DNA from: Amoebophrya sp. A120
Lineage: Eukaryota; Sar; Dinophyceae; Syndiniales; Amoebophryaceae
Direction of reading: 5' to 3'
NCBI GenBank assembly: GCA_905178155.1
Contig: CAJINV010000010.1
Location: 1,695,182-1,759,181 of the forward strand
Length of the DNA: 64,000 nt
Notes under the pieces: generated by a model
What the model was told of the DNA's origin: nothing
What the model saw: only the letters and a program-made list of their open reading frames with translations
Database searches by the model: none
Program-made: the position numbers and the translations under genes
In this document: positions 23,301 to 34,404 of the stretch, in pieces
How positions within the stretch are numbered: position 1 is the stretch's first letter
Layout of the letters: each line of letters begins with the position of its first letter

Positions 23301-26300
23301 TGGCGATGTCGGGGCCATACCCCAAAGGCGACGGTGGCGCGAAAGATCTTCGCCGGACCGGGTCCGCGGATTTAGGGGGTTGCAAGGTTGTGGAAGAGCT
23401 AGAGCCGCCTATCTGCTCGTTCGGGAAAGAAGGTCCACCTGGTCCTCCACTGCCGCCGATAACTACTCGTCGCTTCGCGCCGGCGGAAAACGCGGGCAGT
23501 CTATGCAGTGCAACCGCATCGTACTAGTGTACAAAACGCAATACAAATTTTTGCAGAAGGTGAAAAAGAGAGTTCTTTGTAATGCTGACTTGGCTAAGAG
23601 CAAAGATTTGTCATGCATGTTTGCAATTAGTACGAGTGCAATGCTTTGGCAGTTCATACAGTCTCGTTCGCAACATGTTCGCGGAATCATCCACCATTAC
23701 ATCGCCTTCTGCGAGGTTTGATATTTCTTTACCAGGACCAGGAGCACCAGCGCTGTCCGGACTGGTGTTGCCGGTTGCTATCGCGTTCGTCCGTAACTGT
23801 CCGAAGTCCCACATGCCGTAGTTTCGGAGCATCTCCTCCGTTTCCGCGGTGAAAAGTTCGTAACCCTGGTATCGGTAAACCTCTTCCTCTTCAAAATCCC
23901 GGAACCAGTTGCGATTCGCGATCGCTTGGTCATGGTGGGACTTGGAGAGCGGGGAGTGGATGTCGTCCTGCGTGATGGACTTGTTCAATTGCAGTTTCAC
24001 CCTCGGAAGCTCGAGGTTCAAGGCGGAGAAGTCGCGGTTTTGCAGCAAATTCTGCTTCTCCGGCCGGGTGGTTTTCTTCTTTGGTTTACCATGTCGGTCG
24101 CGCTTCGGACTCAGAGCCTGGATGGAGTGGAACATATGTTATGCACGAATTTTTATGCTAGTATAGAAATGTGAGAACCTTCGAAGCCGATGCGCATGTC
24201 GTGGTACTTACACAGAGATTCTTCAAGAAAAAAATGCGCTATACAATTTCTTTCTTCAAAATCATACCTTGTCCTCGTCGGCTGCAATTTGGTGCAAATA
24301 CGTTCCAACGAGCCGCAGCACCTTTTCGCCCGACAGTTCTTCCTCATCCGCCTTCAACCTGCCTGAGCTGGTAGAGGAGCTACTGCTGTTATCGCCTCCT
24401 CGCTTCTTTTATGAACTGAAAAAGTACTATCGTACTCGTATAAATGCATTACAAATTTCCTCAACATGAAGATAAAGAAAATTTGTAATCATTACAAATT
24501 TTCTTTATCTTCATGCATTAAATGCAGACTTAGCTTAAGAACAAGATTACTATTTAGACTGCAGCAAACCAGAACTTTTGAAGCTTTGGGGTATGTTCTG
24601 GGGTATGCAAAGTGGCTGCATAGCATCGGGATTCGTAATTTGCAGGCCACACCCCAAAACATACCCCAGACACACCCCCGACACACCCCAGACACACCCC
24701 CCCGACAAGAACTGCTGAAGCTTTGGGGTGTGTTCTGGGGTATGCAAAGTGGGTGCGTAGCATCGTGATTTGCAATTTCCAACCCACACCCCGAACACAC
24801 CCCGGACACACCCCAGACACACCCCAGACACACCCCAGACACACCCCCGACATACCCCAGACACACCCCCGGCCCACACCCCCGACACACACCCCAGACA
24901 CACACACACAAACACCCGACACACCCCAGGCAAACCCCGGGGCACACTCCCGAACACACCTCGGGGAAATACAAGCCGGACACATCGTCCCCGAACAGAC
25001 CCCGGGCGCGTTCGGACGCGACTCCGAATGGCATGGCCAGCGAGTGTCAACAAAGATAAGCAGGCCCACTCGGGGGGGTGGACCCCGCGAACCCACTCGC
25101 CGCCGTGCCTTGGGATGTGTTTGTTGTTGGTTTGCCCCGTGCGTAGACATTCCGGGCGCGCCGATCTACCAAGCCCCACGCGGGTGCCTTTTCTGCGCCG
25201 ACAAAACAAGCGCGCGCCCGACTGAGAATGAAAGGTGGGCGCGTATCTATGGGCCCTGCGCTTTTCTGCAGAGATAGCACAGAAATAACACGGAAGCGAA
25301 GGGCCACAGGGGGCTCCTTTTATTCTATTCATACACGCCACCACCCAGGCCAAGAACGCCGGGCGCGTCGGCTTTTATTCCAGACCAAGCACAACAGTGG
25401 GCCCGCTTGGCGCAAACACGCAGGCACAGAGAGCGACGGGCGCGCAAACATTCCAGGAGGCGGATCTCCCGAACCCCCGTAGGCGGTCCCGCCCCCATGT
25501 GGGCATGGGCCCCCGCGGTGGCGCCACGTCCAAACATGTGAGAGCGCCTCCCGGGCACCGCAGGCTGGCACGGCCCGCGGCCGGCCGGGCAAGTGCCCAA
25601 GGCCAACGCGAGGACTCTGCGCCCGCGCCATGACCGAGGGGCGAGCTTTGGGCGCCTGCATCCCGGAGGGAACACCCCATGGCCCGGGCGCCAAACCCCT
25701 AGGCAAACGGGGAGACCCTGTCCCAGCGAGCGTCACCACATGACGGAGGGGCTACCTAGTGGTCACGGGCCCACCCTGCCGGCCCGGACACCGCATGGCC
25801 CAGGGGTAAAAGCCCTAGGTCAGCGCGGGGACTCTGTCCCCGCGCCATGACCTAGGGGCTGGGTAGCTTTAAGCGCTTCCCGGACAGGCAGCGAGGGAGC
25901 GCGCGGCCCAGGGGCAAAAGCCCTAGGTCAGCGCGGGGACTCTGTCCCCGCGCCATGACCTAGGGGCCAGCTTTGAGCGCTTCCCGGACAGCGAGCGTGC
26001 GGCCCAGGGGCAAAAGCCCTAGGTCAGCGCGGGGACTCTGTCCCCGCGCCATGACCTAGGGGCCAGCTGCAAGCGCTTCCCCTTCCCGAACACGGCCCCG
26101 GGGCAAAAGCCCTAGGTCAGCGCGGTGTGGACTCTGTCCCCGCGTCATGACCTAGGGGCCAGCTGGATGGAAGCGATTCCCGGGAGCCGTACGGCCCAGG
26201 CGCAAACGCCGCAGGTCAGCGCGGGGACTCTGCGGCCGGCCTCTTGCTTTCAGTATAGGTAGCTCAAAGTTTCGAAATTTCTGGCGTGCTGTCCACGTAT

Positions 26301-26608
26301 CTACGTGCGCCACGTCCTGCAAATGGCGGGAAGGTCGCTGCACGGGGGCCCCCGCCCCCGTGCCCTGACCTTGTTTGTTATGCATGATCGAAATACGAGT
26401 ACGATACTTTTGCAATGCATATCTTTTTTCCTTTCGGCGTCTGCTCCAGGGAGGACAGGAGATCCAGCGACGAGTTCGCCCCTTGACGGGTGAATGGCCC
26501 AGTACCACCAGCAGCACCAAGGCCACCACCTCCACCTGCGGTAGTTCCGAGCGTGCTCCCGGACCGACCAAACAGGCTCGCAGCGCCGACACTGCTCGGG
26601 GTGGCCAT
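17332..26608 (-). CDS. Large coiled-coil protein with CxxC pair, 13 exons, about 1,780 aa; function unknown
   Basis: Start at 26608 (MATPSSVGAASLF). Exons: 26608-26422, 24410-24268, 24117-23659, 23501-about 23075, 22922-22513, 22366-21718, 21457-21394, 21245-20822, 20594-20009, 19792-19676, 19519-18839, 18685-17644, 17476-17332. Exon 4 has CATC and CQVC, a possible zinc ribbon. Exons 6-9 are long heptad-like coiled coil (for example EELTKKLEEMTEKF) and include EREIQTDPP and DRAVQTLPD. Exon 11 and exon 12 are Ser/Pro/Arg-rich and disordered. Nine of the twelve introns are TIR-bearing or target-duplicated; ordinary GT-AG introns are 24118-24267, about 22923-23075, 21246-21393 and 19520-19675. 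The last exon could be read in another frame (ending 17315, with ANREYRREFGRT); the target-duplication join favours MARKQRTGN. The architecture suggests a cytoskeletal or ciliary scaffold, but I do not recognise the family. Confidence 0.72.
17477..17643. mobile_element. Introner, short family C-like variant (coiled-coil gene intron 12)
   Basis: Ends AATCACAGGAAAAAGTG and CACTTTTCCTTGTGAT, flanked by ATGGAA on both sides. Next to the ends, GTTAACGTTAAC pairs with GTTAACGT. Confidence 0.85.
18686..18838. mobile_element. Introner, family A (coiled-coil gene intron 11)
   Basis: Flanks CCGG/GCGG; termini AAAAGTATCGCACGTG and ACGAGTACGATACTATTG. Confidence 0.88.
19793..20008. mobile_element. Introner, family D (coiled-coil gene intron 9)
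   Basis: Ends GTGCAGAACTCCCCCTCC and GGGGGAGTTGTGCAC; flanks share CTTC. Confidence 0.88.
20595..20821. mobile_element. Introner, family D (coiled-coil gene intron 8)
   Basis: Flanked by TTCCT. Inner sequence is close to the copy at 19793 in the opposite orientation. Confidence 0.9.
21458..21717. mobile_element. Introner, family B (coiled-coil gene intron 6)
   Basis: Flanked by CCTGC, the same target duplication seen at 15039. Confidence 0.9.
22367..22512. mobile_element. Introner, family A (coiled-coil gene intron 5)
   Basis: Flanked by AAAGC. A typical copy with ends TATCCTGTGCAAAAG and CTTTTGCAGTTCATA. Confidence 0.92.
23502..23658. mobile_element. Introner, family A (coiled-coil gene intron 3)
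   Basis: Flanked by CAGTC. Ends diverged (CAACCGCATCGTACTAG; GAGTGCAATGCTTTGG). Confidence 0.88.
24465..24515. repeat. Perfect 25-bp palindrome with 1-nt centre
   Basis: CATGAAGATAAAG and onward (24465-24489) is followed after a single C by its exact reverse complement (24491-24515). Ordinary family A copies carry only one arm. Confidence 0.95.
24546..24780. repeat. Direct duplication of about 140 bp inside the insertion
   Basis: GAAGCTTTGGGGTATGTTC near 24577 recurs as GAAGCTTTGGGGTGTGTTC near 24715. Each is followed by a GCAAAGTGG...GCATCG stretch and then CCACACCCC. Confidence 0.85.
24635..24965. repeat. C-rich minisatellite, unit about 10-11 bp
   Basis: Runs of ACACACCCCAG and ACACCCCCGAC variants, densest at 24780-24960. 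On the minus strand they create an artificial Cys/Gly/Val-rich ORF. Confidence 0.9.
25800..26240. repeat. Tandem array of strong hairpins
   Basis: Four good copies (25812-25857, 25920-25966, 26017-26062, 26110-26158) and one decayed copy (about 26208-26240). Each has the shape CCTAGGTCA, GCGCGGGGA, short loop, TCCCCGCGC, TGACCTAGG, so it folds back almost perfectly. Spacers share GGGGCAAAAGC and AAGCGCTTCC. A weaker relative lies near 25695-25760. Confidence 0.9.
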
Positions 26609-27272
26609 GGATTCTGAGGGGAGAAGGAGATGATGAACAGACTACGATGAGAAATCAACTCCGGCACTCCGCTTCATCACCACCTTTACGAACTGTTATG
26701 CTGTGACAACAACAGAACATGCTGACGCTTAGTCTTCCTTCTGGATTCAAACTAAGCCGGACCAAAAGCAGGTGACGACATTGCATTTGCAAAACTCCAC
26801 GAAAATAACAAAGCAGAACTCCACCACGAAACCGAAGATCTTCGGATACGAACGACGATCCGTCTACTCTACGAAGATGAAACGAAGGAGCCAAGCCGAA
26901 AACGATTGCGCCTTGTGCGCTCGTGGTCACGAATCTTCACGATTGTGTCTTCGCTCCAATGCTGTTGTAGTACTCGTCTCTGATCAACAACAGGGCACAG
27001 CGAAAAATCAGATCACGATGTGTTGAGCTGCGAACCATTTGGATTCGGGTCACAAGAGCGATTAGATGGAAGCGCAAACACCATAGTCAAATGTCACATT
27101 CTACTGCGGGTTCGCAATTGAGTAGCTCGGGTTTTTTTGTTATTTCTGCGTCGTTCATGAAGTTTCAGGATCAGAATGATCGCTTGGAAAAAATGCGTTG
27201 CAAATCTTTGTTGCGTGTTCGTTTAGATTTTCTTCAAAAGAGATTCAAAGTGGATCTGGTGGCAAAACCGCC
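26609..27272. other. Intergenic spacer
   Basis: Lies between the start of the coiled-coil gene and the stop of BCD1. A short plus-strand ORF (26772-27026) has no recognisable features. Nothing else was identified. Confidence 0.5.
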
Positions 27273-30200
27273 TCAGCCACCGCCGCCTCCTTGCCAATTC
27301 TGGTTCATGTTGTTCATCATGTTCATATTTTGCATCGCAGCCAGGTAGTTGGTCGTGTTCTGCTGGTTCATCATACTGTTCATATTGTTCATGTTGCCCA
27401 TCATCTGCTGCTGCTGATTAAGGTTCATCATATTATTACCATTACCGCCTCCATTGTTCTGCTGCATGGCAGCTGCTGCCATCTGCATCTGCATCGGGTT
27501 GTTGGTGGCTATGCTGGTAGACATGTTGCCATTCATGCTCATATTATTTCCCATCATGTTCATGCCGTTGCCGTTCATATTTTGCCCCATCATCATGTTG
27601 TTCTGGGCACCGGCCATCATGTTGTTTTGTGCGCCGCCGCCGCCGCCACCCAACATGTTATTCATTTGCACACCGCTGCCGGCGCTCCCAATGCCGGCAC
27701 CCATATTGACGCTCTGGCCTCCCATCGTGATGCCCTGACCTGCGTTCATGTTGGTGAAGTTGTTCAAAACCTGCATGGCCTTCATCACCTCTTGCAAGTC
27801 CACTGGTTGCTGCTGCTGCTGCTGCATCTGTTGCTGCTGCTGTTGTTGCATGAAAGCTGCACCAGATTGCTGCTGCATGTTTACGTTGCCAGCCAGCTGT
27901 TGCTGCATAGCATTTGTCATTGCAGCCTGCTGCTGCGTTGATAATTGAGAGGATGTATTATTACCGGCGGCAGCAGCAGCTTCATCACTGCTGTTGTTCA
28001 TGTTCGCATTACAGCTCTGCTGTGTGTCGTTGTTCCAAGAACCGAAGTTGCTCGCCATTGTTGCTGACATGGAAATTTTGTCGGCGCTCTCAGCTGCTCC
28101 AAAGGTGTTGCCGCCTTTGTTTCCGCTATTAAAAGATGATGATGAGCTACCTGTGAAACCGCCTTTCATGTTCATCCCTGCTGTTGTACCATTGCCGTAA
28201 TTGCTCTTGCTGTTGAAAGAATCGCTGTTCATCCTCTGCACCTGCGAGCCCTTCCAAGCGGCACGCGGTTGCTGCTTGTTCTGTTGGTAGCCAGAACTAG
28301 AAGATGTAGCAGTTGCTCCAGATCCAGCAGTGGTTTGGTGGTTCCAGTTGTTCCAAGAACCGTTCGATGAGTTCCCCCCAGATGAAGATCCCTTCTGCTG
28401 TTGAGACTGCAAAAACTTATTGTACTGGGAGTAGAAATCGTCCTGCTTACTTCCGTCTTCCTCGTTGTTCTTTTCAGCAGAAGCAGATGCTGATGATGCT
28501 GCAGCTGCCGCACCACCGTGGTCTTCCGCCGCTTTCTGGTCTTGCTCCTGGAGGTCGTGGTTATTCGGGAAAAAGTTGCTTTTCTGGTTTTGCTTCCCAC
28601 CCTTCATCTTGCTGCCGAAAGAGCCGTTACCAGAGAACCCAGCACTGTCGAATGATCCACCTTTGGAACCAGCACCGGCTCCACCGAAGCTGTTCATCTT
28701 ATTGGCGCTTCCGAAAGAACCGTTCTGCTGGTCAACAAAGGCATTGTTCTTCTTTCCTTTTCCCTTGCCATTCTTCTTTCCAAACTCACCCTTATTTTTC
28801 GCGCCAAAGAACTGCGACTGATCTCCCCCAGCTTGAGCCCCAGCTTCTCCTTTGTAGCCGCCAGCACCTGCTCCAAGGGCGACCTCGTTCGGATTCCCCG
28901 TCGAGTTGTCTCCTCCTTCTGGATTGTTAGTGTCCTTACCGAACATCTTGCCACCCTTTTTCCCGCCGCCTTTCAGCATATTCTTCCCGTGCAGCCCCTT
29001 GTGGCCCTTTTTCCCACTCGCGTTGTGCTTCCCCCCCGCGCCGTGGTGGTTTCCGCCCTGTGCGATGATCACTTTCCTTTTCACGGTTTCCACGTCCATG
29101 AGAACCAAATCGTCAAACCCTTCCAAATCCGTCCAGTCGATCCAATGCCCGTCCTCATCCAGGTCTTCGATAACCCCCTCGGTGCCCTTCGGAACGATCC
29201 GCGGCACATTCGTCGTTTCCAGTTTTCGCCGTTTTTTCGGAGGGGCTCCTTCCTGCTGGACATCAGCTGCGTCCTCCGAAAAATCTTCTTCCTCCTCCTC
29301 CCCTCCTTCAAACTCTTCGTTTTCATGCGGGTACAAAATGTCCTTCGTCGCGAGAACGATGTCGCCGATCTTGAAGCCGTGCAGGAAATCTGCCTTCTTC
29401 TTTTCCAATTCCGTGAACAAAGGCCATTGGTCCTCTAGATGCTCTGCGGTCACGATGAAGCGGGGGAATTCGGCGACTTCGCGACCCTGCAAGTTCTCCT
29501 TCACCGTGCGATCGGGAAGAACTTCAACCAGGTTGACCTGTTGTGGGGGAAGAGATTTTAGGATATGCGGAGGTTCTTCATGGGGTATTCTTGGCGCAGA
29601 CGATTTTGTCTTCAGACAGTAGCTATGGCTGCTCACGTTGGGCTTGGGCGAGTACTACAAAACTGCATGAGAAGAGGTTGATGTATTCGCAATCCAAAAT
29701 CTACATGTAGTTTTCACTTAACATTGCTTCCCAAAAATACGGCAGGACCACTTGATGTTAATAATTTGAATTTCGAAAAGATAAAGAATCTGACGTCATC
29801 AAGTGAGTACCTGTCGACTGTGTGCGTTGTACTTGCTGACATTAGGGTTCGCGAAGGGGAACCGGTCGCGCAGGTACACTTTGATGTTCCCCGACGCGAT
29901 CTCGTGGAAGAAATCCTGCAACTGGTTGTCTTGCCCATCTTGGTGCTCTACTTCTTCGGGAGCTTGTTGTTCGGACTTGGTCTCCGCAATTTGCTCGGCA
30001 CCTTCTGTCGAGATGACCGTTTCATCGGCTTTATTTGGTCGTCCCACTGCAGCTCCTGACGTCGCGGTTGCACTCGTGACGTCCCCGTTCTCCTTTTGGT
30101 GCTCGTGCCCCGTTACAGCTGCCCTCGTGGCTGCAGGGAGAGGTTGATTCTCCGAGGTAGACGGAAGCCCATCCACTTCCATTTCAGCGTCGGGAACGTC

Positions 30201-31490
30201 AGCGTGTTCACCCTCGGCCGAGTGGCTGTGCTCAGCGTTAATATTATTGGCGAAAGGATTGGCCGGCGGAGGCAAGAAGTTCTTCATCTCGCCAAGAGTC
30301 ACATCTGTCTGTACATCTACTTCGGGCCCCGCCTGTTCGTCCTGTGCAGAATCCTCTTGTTTCTGTCCGGCCTCGACACCAGCCCCGAGGGCCTCGTCCT
30401 GAGCGGCCGCCTCGAAGTCTACTTCCGCATCTGCAGTTCCACTTGCCTCCCCACCTGGCGCAATATTAGAACCTTTTGCAGATGATGAACTTTGCATTGT
30501 CGTTAAAAACCTGGCCAGCAAATCCTGCACCTTCGTATCTTCATCCACCGGCTCGTCGATGAACACCTCTTTTTCCGCATTCCCCCCGAAAAACGACCAC
30601 TCCAACCGCCAGTGGATCTTCCCGGTCGTTTTGTCTACGAAGGAATTGTTCTTTTTCGCATGATCCAACCCGATATCGGCCAACAGCAACCGCGTCCGCC
30701 TTTTTTTCGCCTCGGCCACTAGCCCGGTGTCCCGGTAGAGAAATTGGTCTTTGATCTTCTTCTTTTTTTTCTTCTTCGCCTGTGTCGCCGTCATCGTCGG
30801 CTGGAGCTTCATCTTTTCTTCTAACGACTCCTTATTCCGGTAATCTCTCTCCAATTCGTCGTTCACATGGTCTAAGAAATGGTAGTCTTGCATTATCGTT
30901 TTGTCGTTCATCAGTTTCAAATTGGTCGCCTTGTCGTTGAACCTCGTTCTTTTTCCGCTGCACTTGAAAACCTGTTTGTGCTTGATACTGCACTTCAACG
31001 AACAGGTCTTCCGGTTGCAGCACGGGCAGGTGTATTTCCGGTGCTGCTCGCCTTTCTTCTGGCACACGGCGCAAGTGAGTGGGCAGTAGCCGTCGGTTTT
31101 ATTTGATGGATCATCTTCACCATCTGCATTTTCTGCCTCGGTGGGAATTGTCACCTCCGGGCAGGCAGGCGCTGCGGCAAGGTCTTCTTGGTTCTCATCT
31201 TGACGATGGTGCTGTTGGTCGTTTTGTGCGTCTGGGGCCGCTTCAGCTTCTATTTTTTCTGCTGCATTTGAAGGTGGACCGGTCGTGGACGAGAGAGAGG
31301 GAAATATAGATGCGGTAGTCGTCGTGGTGGTTGGTGTGGGTTCGCCTACAGTGCTGGACGACGACGCGGCCGAGGTCGTGCTCGAGGATGCGGGGGTGTG
31401 GTCGGGGTCGTGGTGCTGTTCCTGTTGCGGCTGGTTGTTCTTTGCCGGGATGAAAGTGGTCTCGGAGACCACCTCGATTAATTGCTTCAT
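27273..31490 (-). CDS. Box C/D snoRNA protein 1 (BCD1/ZNHIT6-like) with giant Q/N/G/M-rich tail
   Basis: Two exons, 31490-29811 and 29654-27273, separated by an ordinary GT-AG intron. Start MKQLIEVVSE. A HIT-type zinc finger follows a disordered N-terminus: CAVCQ, CPCC, CSLKC and the closing H/C with CSGKRTRF. Next comes the family region (DYHFLDHVN, KRRTRLLLADIGL, HWRLEWSFF), then YLRDRFPFANPNV. Exon 2 carries VKENLQGREVAEFPRFIV, the conserved C-terminal block of this family. BCD1 proteins are needed for box C/D snoRNP assembly in the nucleus. Beyond this core are an acidic stretch, a second folded-looking part (GVIEDLDEDGHWIDW) and roughly 550 residues of Gly/Asn/Ser/Gln/Met-rich sequence including polyGln near 27800-27860. 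Total is about 1,350 aa, far longer than typical homologues. Confidence 0.85.
27280..28460 (-). repeat. Q/N/M/G-rich low-complexity coding region
   Basis: Coding strand is rich in CAG/CAA, AAC and ATG codons. The translation is prion-like, with Gln runs at about 27795-27860 and many NNM and NMN clusters. It lies inside the BCD1-like gene. Confidence 0.8.
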
Positions 31491-32297
31491 TTTTGGTTTA
31501 AAAAAAGCAAAACAAATAAAGCAAATAGAAATAATCCGTACGAGTCGTGTTTTCGTGATGGCAATGGGTAAAGCAGTCCTAGAAGAGGTAAAACTGAAAA
31601 ATGACCAATAAATTCATTAAAACGTCGTCGACAACTGTCTGGATCGAGAAGATGTAAAGGATTTGTCTAGCTTCAGTTGGATATACAGTCGTCTCTGGGG
31701 TGGCGTCCTGTTGAGCAACTGAAGGAAAAGAACGGCGATATAGTAAGGAGGTATGTGGTATTTTAGCACCGATCAGAAACACCTGGACCAAAACCATGCA
31801 GATCTGCATTTATCTGGGGAGGCCAAATTTCGTTTAGATCTTGATCGTCTCTACTCTCTCTTCGTTTGAGTTTGTCACATGGAGATCTTTTCCATCTTCG
31901 AATTCAAATTCATTTTCATCTTCCTCACGATAATGCATCTGGTGATTCAGGTTCCAGGAAACTTATTCGGAATAATCCTCAAGAACAACCGAATTGTTTT
32001 CACACGATGATCAAATTTTTTCCAGTGAAGTATGATAAAACAACCGATTCCGAATCCGATCCTCGCCTGATATTGTTGTCATGGCATCACAGTGGACGTA
32101 ATGATCAAGATTTTGTTAGACTTCTGCCGTAGATACGGCGGAAGCGGATTTGCACGACCAATCGTGGATAATTGTACCTCTGCTGATACGAAAGGCATGT
32201 CACCAGCAACTGCATTTCTATCCTCCAGGCGTTGGTTTACAACCAAGAGTCAAATAAACGACGGTTTTGTATCTATCTTCCAATCACTGTCGCGCAA
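31491..32297. other. Intergenic spacer
   Basis: Probably holds the BCD1 promoter. Short plus-strand ORFs (31866-32132, 32092-32388) show no recognisable domain. No repeat or RNA gene was seen. Confidence 0.5.
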
Positions 32298-32888
32298 TTA
32301 TACATCAGTATCACTCGACGCGTGGCAGAATAAATGCTCATTGGTTACGCATTGCCACTCGATTTCCTCTTGTTGCTGTCCGATGTAGATGCACCTGCCC
32401 TTCGAGGAGCACTTGCAGTCATCCTCGTCCTCGGCTTCCACACCTTTGCACCGCTGTTCTGGTGGGAGTTGTACGAGCTCGGCTGCCCTAGGAGTTGACA
32501 TTTTTCCCCGATCGTCGCGGGCTGCGATCCTTTCCGGATGGACATGTGTTTTGTCGTAGGCGCGCGGCAAGACACTACCTGTGTACCCATTCGTTGACCT
32601 CTGCGGCCACTTCCCGGTTTTCCAACGTTCGCCGAGAGTCTTCATTGCGCTCGACCAAATGTTGCTCACCTCCAGGACCGTGCCCTCGGATTCTGCCGCA
32701 AGGCCCGTACTCTCCGCGAGGTCCTCCGCCGCCAGCTCGCTGAAAAACTCCGCATCCGCAGCGATGTCCGCCGTAGATTTTTGTCCTTCACCAGCGTCGT
32801 ACCCCGCCGCAAAGACCACGAACAGGTCGACGCACAGGAGGACGGAGGTCATCACCAGAGCGAACAGGAAGTCCGCGGTGAAATTCAT
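32298..32888 (-). CDS. Secreted Cys-rich protein, intronless paralogue
   Basis: 196 codons, start 32888, stop TAA at 32298. The N-terminus MNFTADFLFALVMTSVLL has a strongly hydrophobic core, reading as a signal peptide or single membrane anchor. A long acidic/polar middle follows, and the C-terminus is Cys-rich (CKGVEAEDEDDCKC, then further Cys at WQC and FC). The first 50 or so residues are nearly identical to the protein encoded at 34405-35220, and the Cys pattern at the end is related. There is no intron, whereas the paralogue has an introner where this protein reads AAESEGTVL. A secreted effector or surface protein is possible but unproven. Confidence 0.7.
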   Translation of the reverse strand: MNFTADFLFALVMTSVLLCVDLFVVFAAGYDAGEGQKSTADIAADAEFFSELAAEDLAESTGLAAESEGTVLEVSNIWSSAMKTLGERWKTGKWPQRSTNGYTGSVLPRAYDKTHVHPERIAARDDRGKMSTPRAAELVQLPPEQRCKGVEAEDEDDCKCSSKGRCIYIGQQQEEIEWQCVTNEHLFCHASSDTDV

Positions 32889-33560
32889 TTTGATGTTGTT
32901 TTCTTGGAAGATAAGTACTGGTGTACGAAGATACTTTTTGCTGGAAAAACCACGTCGTTGAAACCGCTAGCAATTTACACCAACACCACAGCGTGGTCGT
33001 GTTGTTCTCCCCCTGCTGCAAGACAAAGTCTTCGTCTTAACAAGAAAAAAGCTTCGTTTCTAGTTTGCTCTATACATTTTCAATTCGATCGCGTTTTTGG
33101 ATGAACATGAAATGTGGCAGTGAAACAACAAGTCGTCTTGTTTCTGTTGGTCCTGCGCGCCTAACCCAATTCATCGTAACTATTTCCACAAAATTAAAAT
33201 GATGCTGGCGGAGGACACTTTCATGTCTACTACCTCTACGAATATCCAGATGCGCCTCACCATCGATCGTGCGGACCGAAAACATAGAAAGTGCCCTCAT
33301 TAGGACATGATAATACACACGAAAATTCACGAAGACGACCCGTTGCACTCACGACTTACACTCTTCGTGTACCTTCTGTCAGTGACAGTTTCACGACTCA
33401 AAAGCACATCAGATGATCTTCCATGATCATCTATCTTTGTATCTCCGACCGATAGGCTAAGCGGATTTTTCACTAGAACTGAATTACGGAGCTGCAGGTA
33501 GCACTAGCTTCTCACGAGCGAACAACATCAAGCCACGAAACACATACACCTTTACGAAAT
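32720..33560. repeat. Segmental duplication, copy 1
   Basis: Exon start plus upstream region of the first secreted gene. It matches 35050-35890 with only scattered differences, including the shared end GCTGCAGGTAGCACTAGC. Confidence 0.9.
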
Positions 33561-34404
33561 TCATCACGATATTATTATTAATGCAGTTCTTGGTGTTGAT
33601 CCCGATCCACGTTTCGGGAAACTTATTTGGGCTTATTCTCAACCGAAATGCTCTCGCCTTATAATCAATTTTTCTAAAGGAGTATGATTTTATTTTTCTA
33701 AATCAACCGATCATCCAATTATATATAGTGGACGCAGTGATCAAAGTTTGAACCTGCTGTCGCAGGTGATACGGGTGCACCACTTGCGGGCATCTCTGCT
33801 TGTGCTCGTCAGCAAGTGCATTTTCATTATCTTCCTGGTTACAACACATCCTCCGAAAATCTACGTCGCTCCTGTGCATGCAACACACTAGGGAAGATAG
33901 GATTTAGATTTATCATGCTGCAATATCACACACATTTTTGCCGCGTTTATCAAGCTTGACAAGCAATCTGATGGGTGTTTTATTACAATTCATTTTGATT
34001 TATTTAAGCTTGCGCATCAAGCTCGAGGCTGAGGGAAAGCGCAAGTGATTTGAACTCGCAACTCTTAACTTCGTTCTGGATCAACAAAGTTTCGTTAGAA
34101 GAGGCAAAAGAATAGTTTGACTTCGTCAAGAGCACGAAGAGGAGCATCTTTCACAACACATATTTTTGTCCGAAGAGCATTCGGCTCTAGCTGACGCCGC
34201 AACTGATAGTGAAACTGAAACTAGGACAAGAAGCAGATGAGGCATAAATGGTGACAAACAGCAGATGCTATACAAAAGAGAGTCCGTCACGAAGGTCATT
34301 TCAGTTTTGTAGTATATCGATTTCACTTGTTTGCGTCCGTGCACGAGATTTTATGTAATGAAAAGTGATCGGTCAGAACTTTTTTCGATGCACTGGGATC
34401 GGTG
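33561..34404. other. Unique spacer between the duplicated genes
   Basis: No convincing gene. Short minus-strand ORFs at 33703-33888 and 34126-34344 have no recognisable domain; the latter contains a hydrophobic stretch but lacks support. Absent from the second duplication copy. Confidence 0.45.

Larger units (their letters stand above)
24411..26421. mobile_element. Family A introner interrupted by a GC-rich insertion of about 1.8 kb (coiled-coil gene intron 1)
   Basis: The left half (24411-24545) and right half (about 26374-26421) together make one family A element, flanked by TCTTT at both outer borders. The halves are separated by minisatellites and tandem hairpins. Removing the whole unit joins TPKGKK to KRGGDN in frame. 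Confidence 0.85.

Noticed and set aside
24492-25353. Minus-strand Cys/Gly/Val-rich ORFs
   Set aside because: Produced by the ACACACCCC minisatellite; they lie inside an intron and start or stop arbitrarily.
27198-29622. Long plus-strand ORFs opposite BCD1
   Set aside because: Shadows of the Q/N/G-rich coding strand, with no conserved motif.
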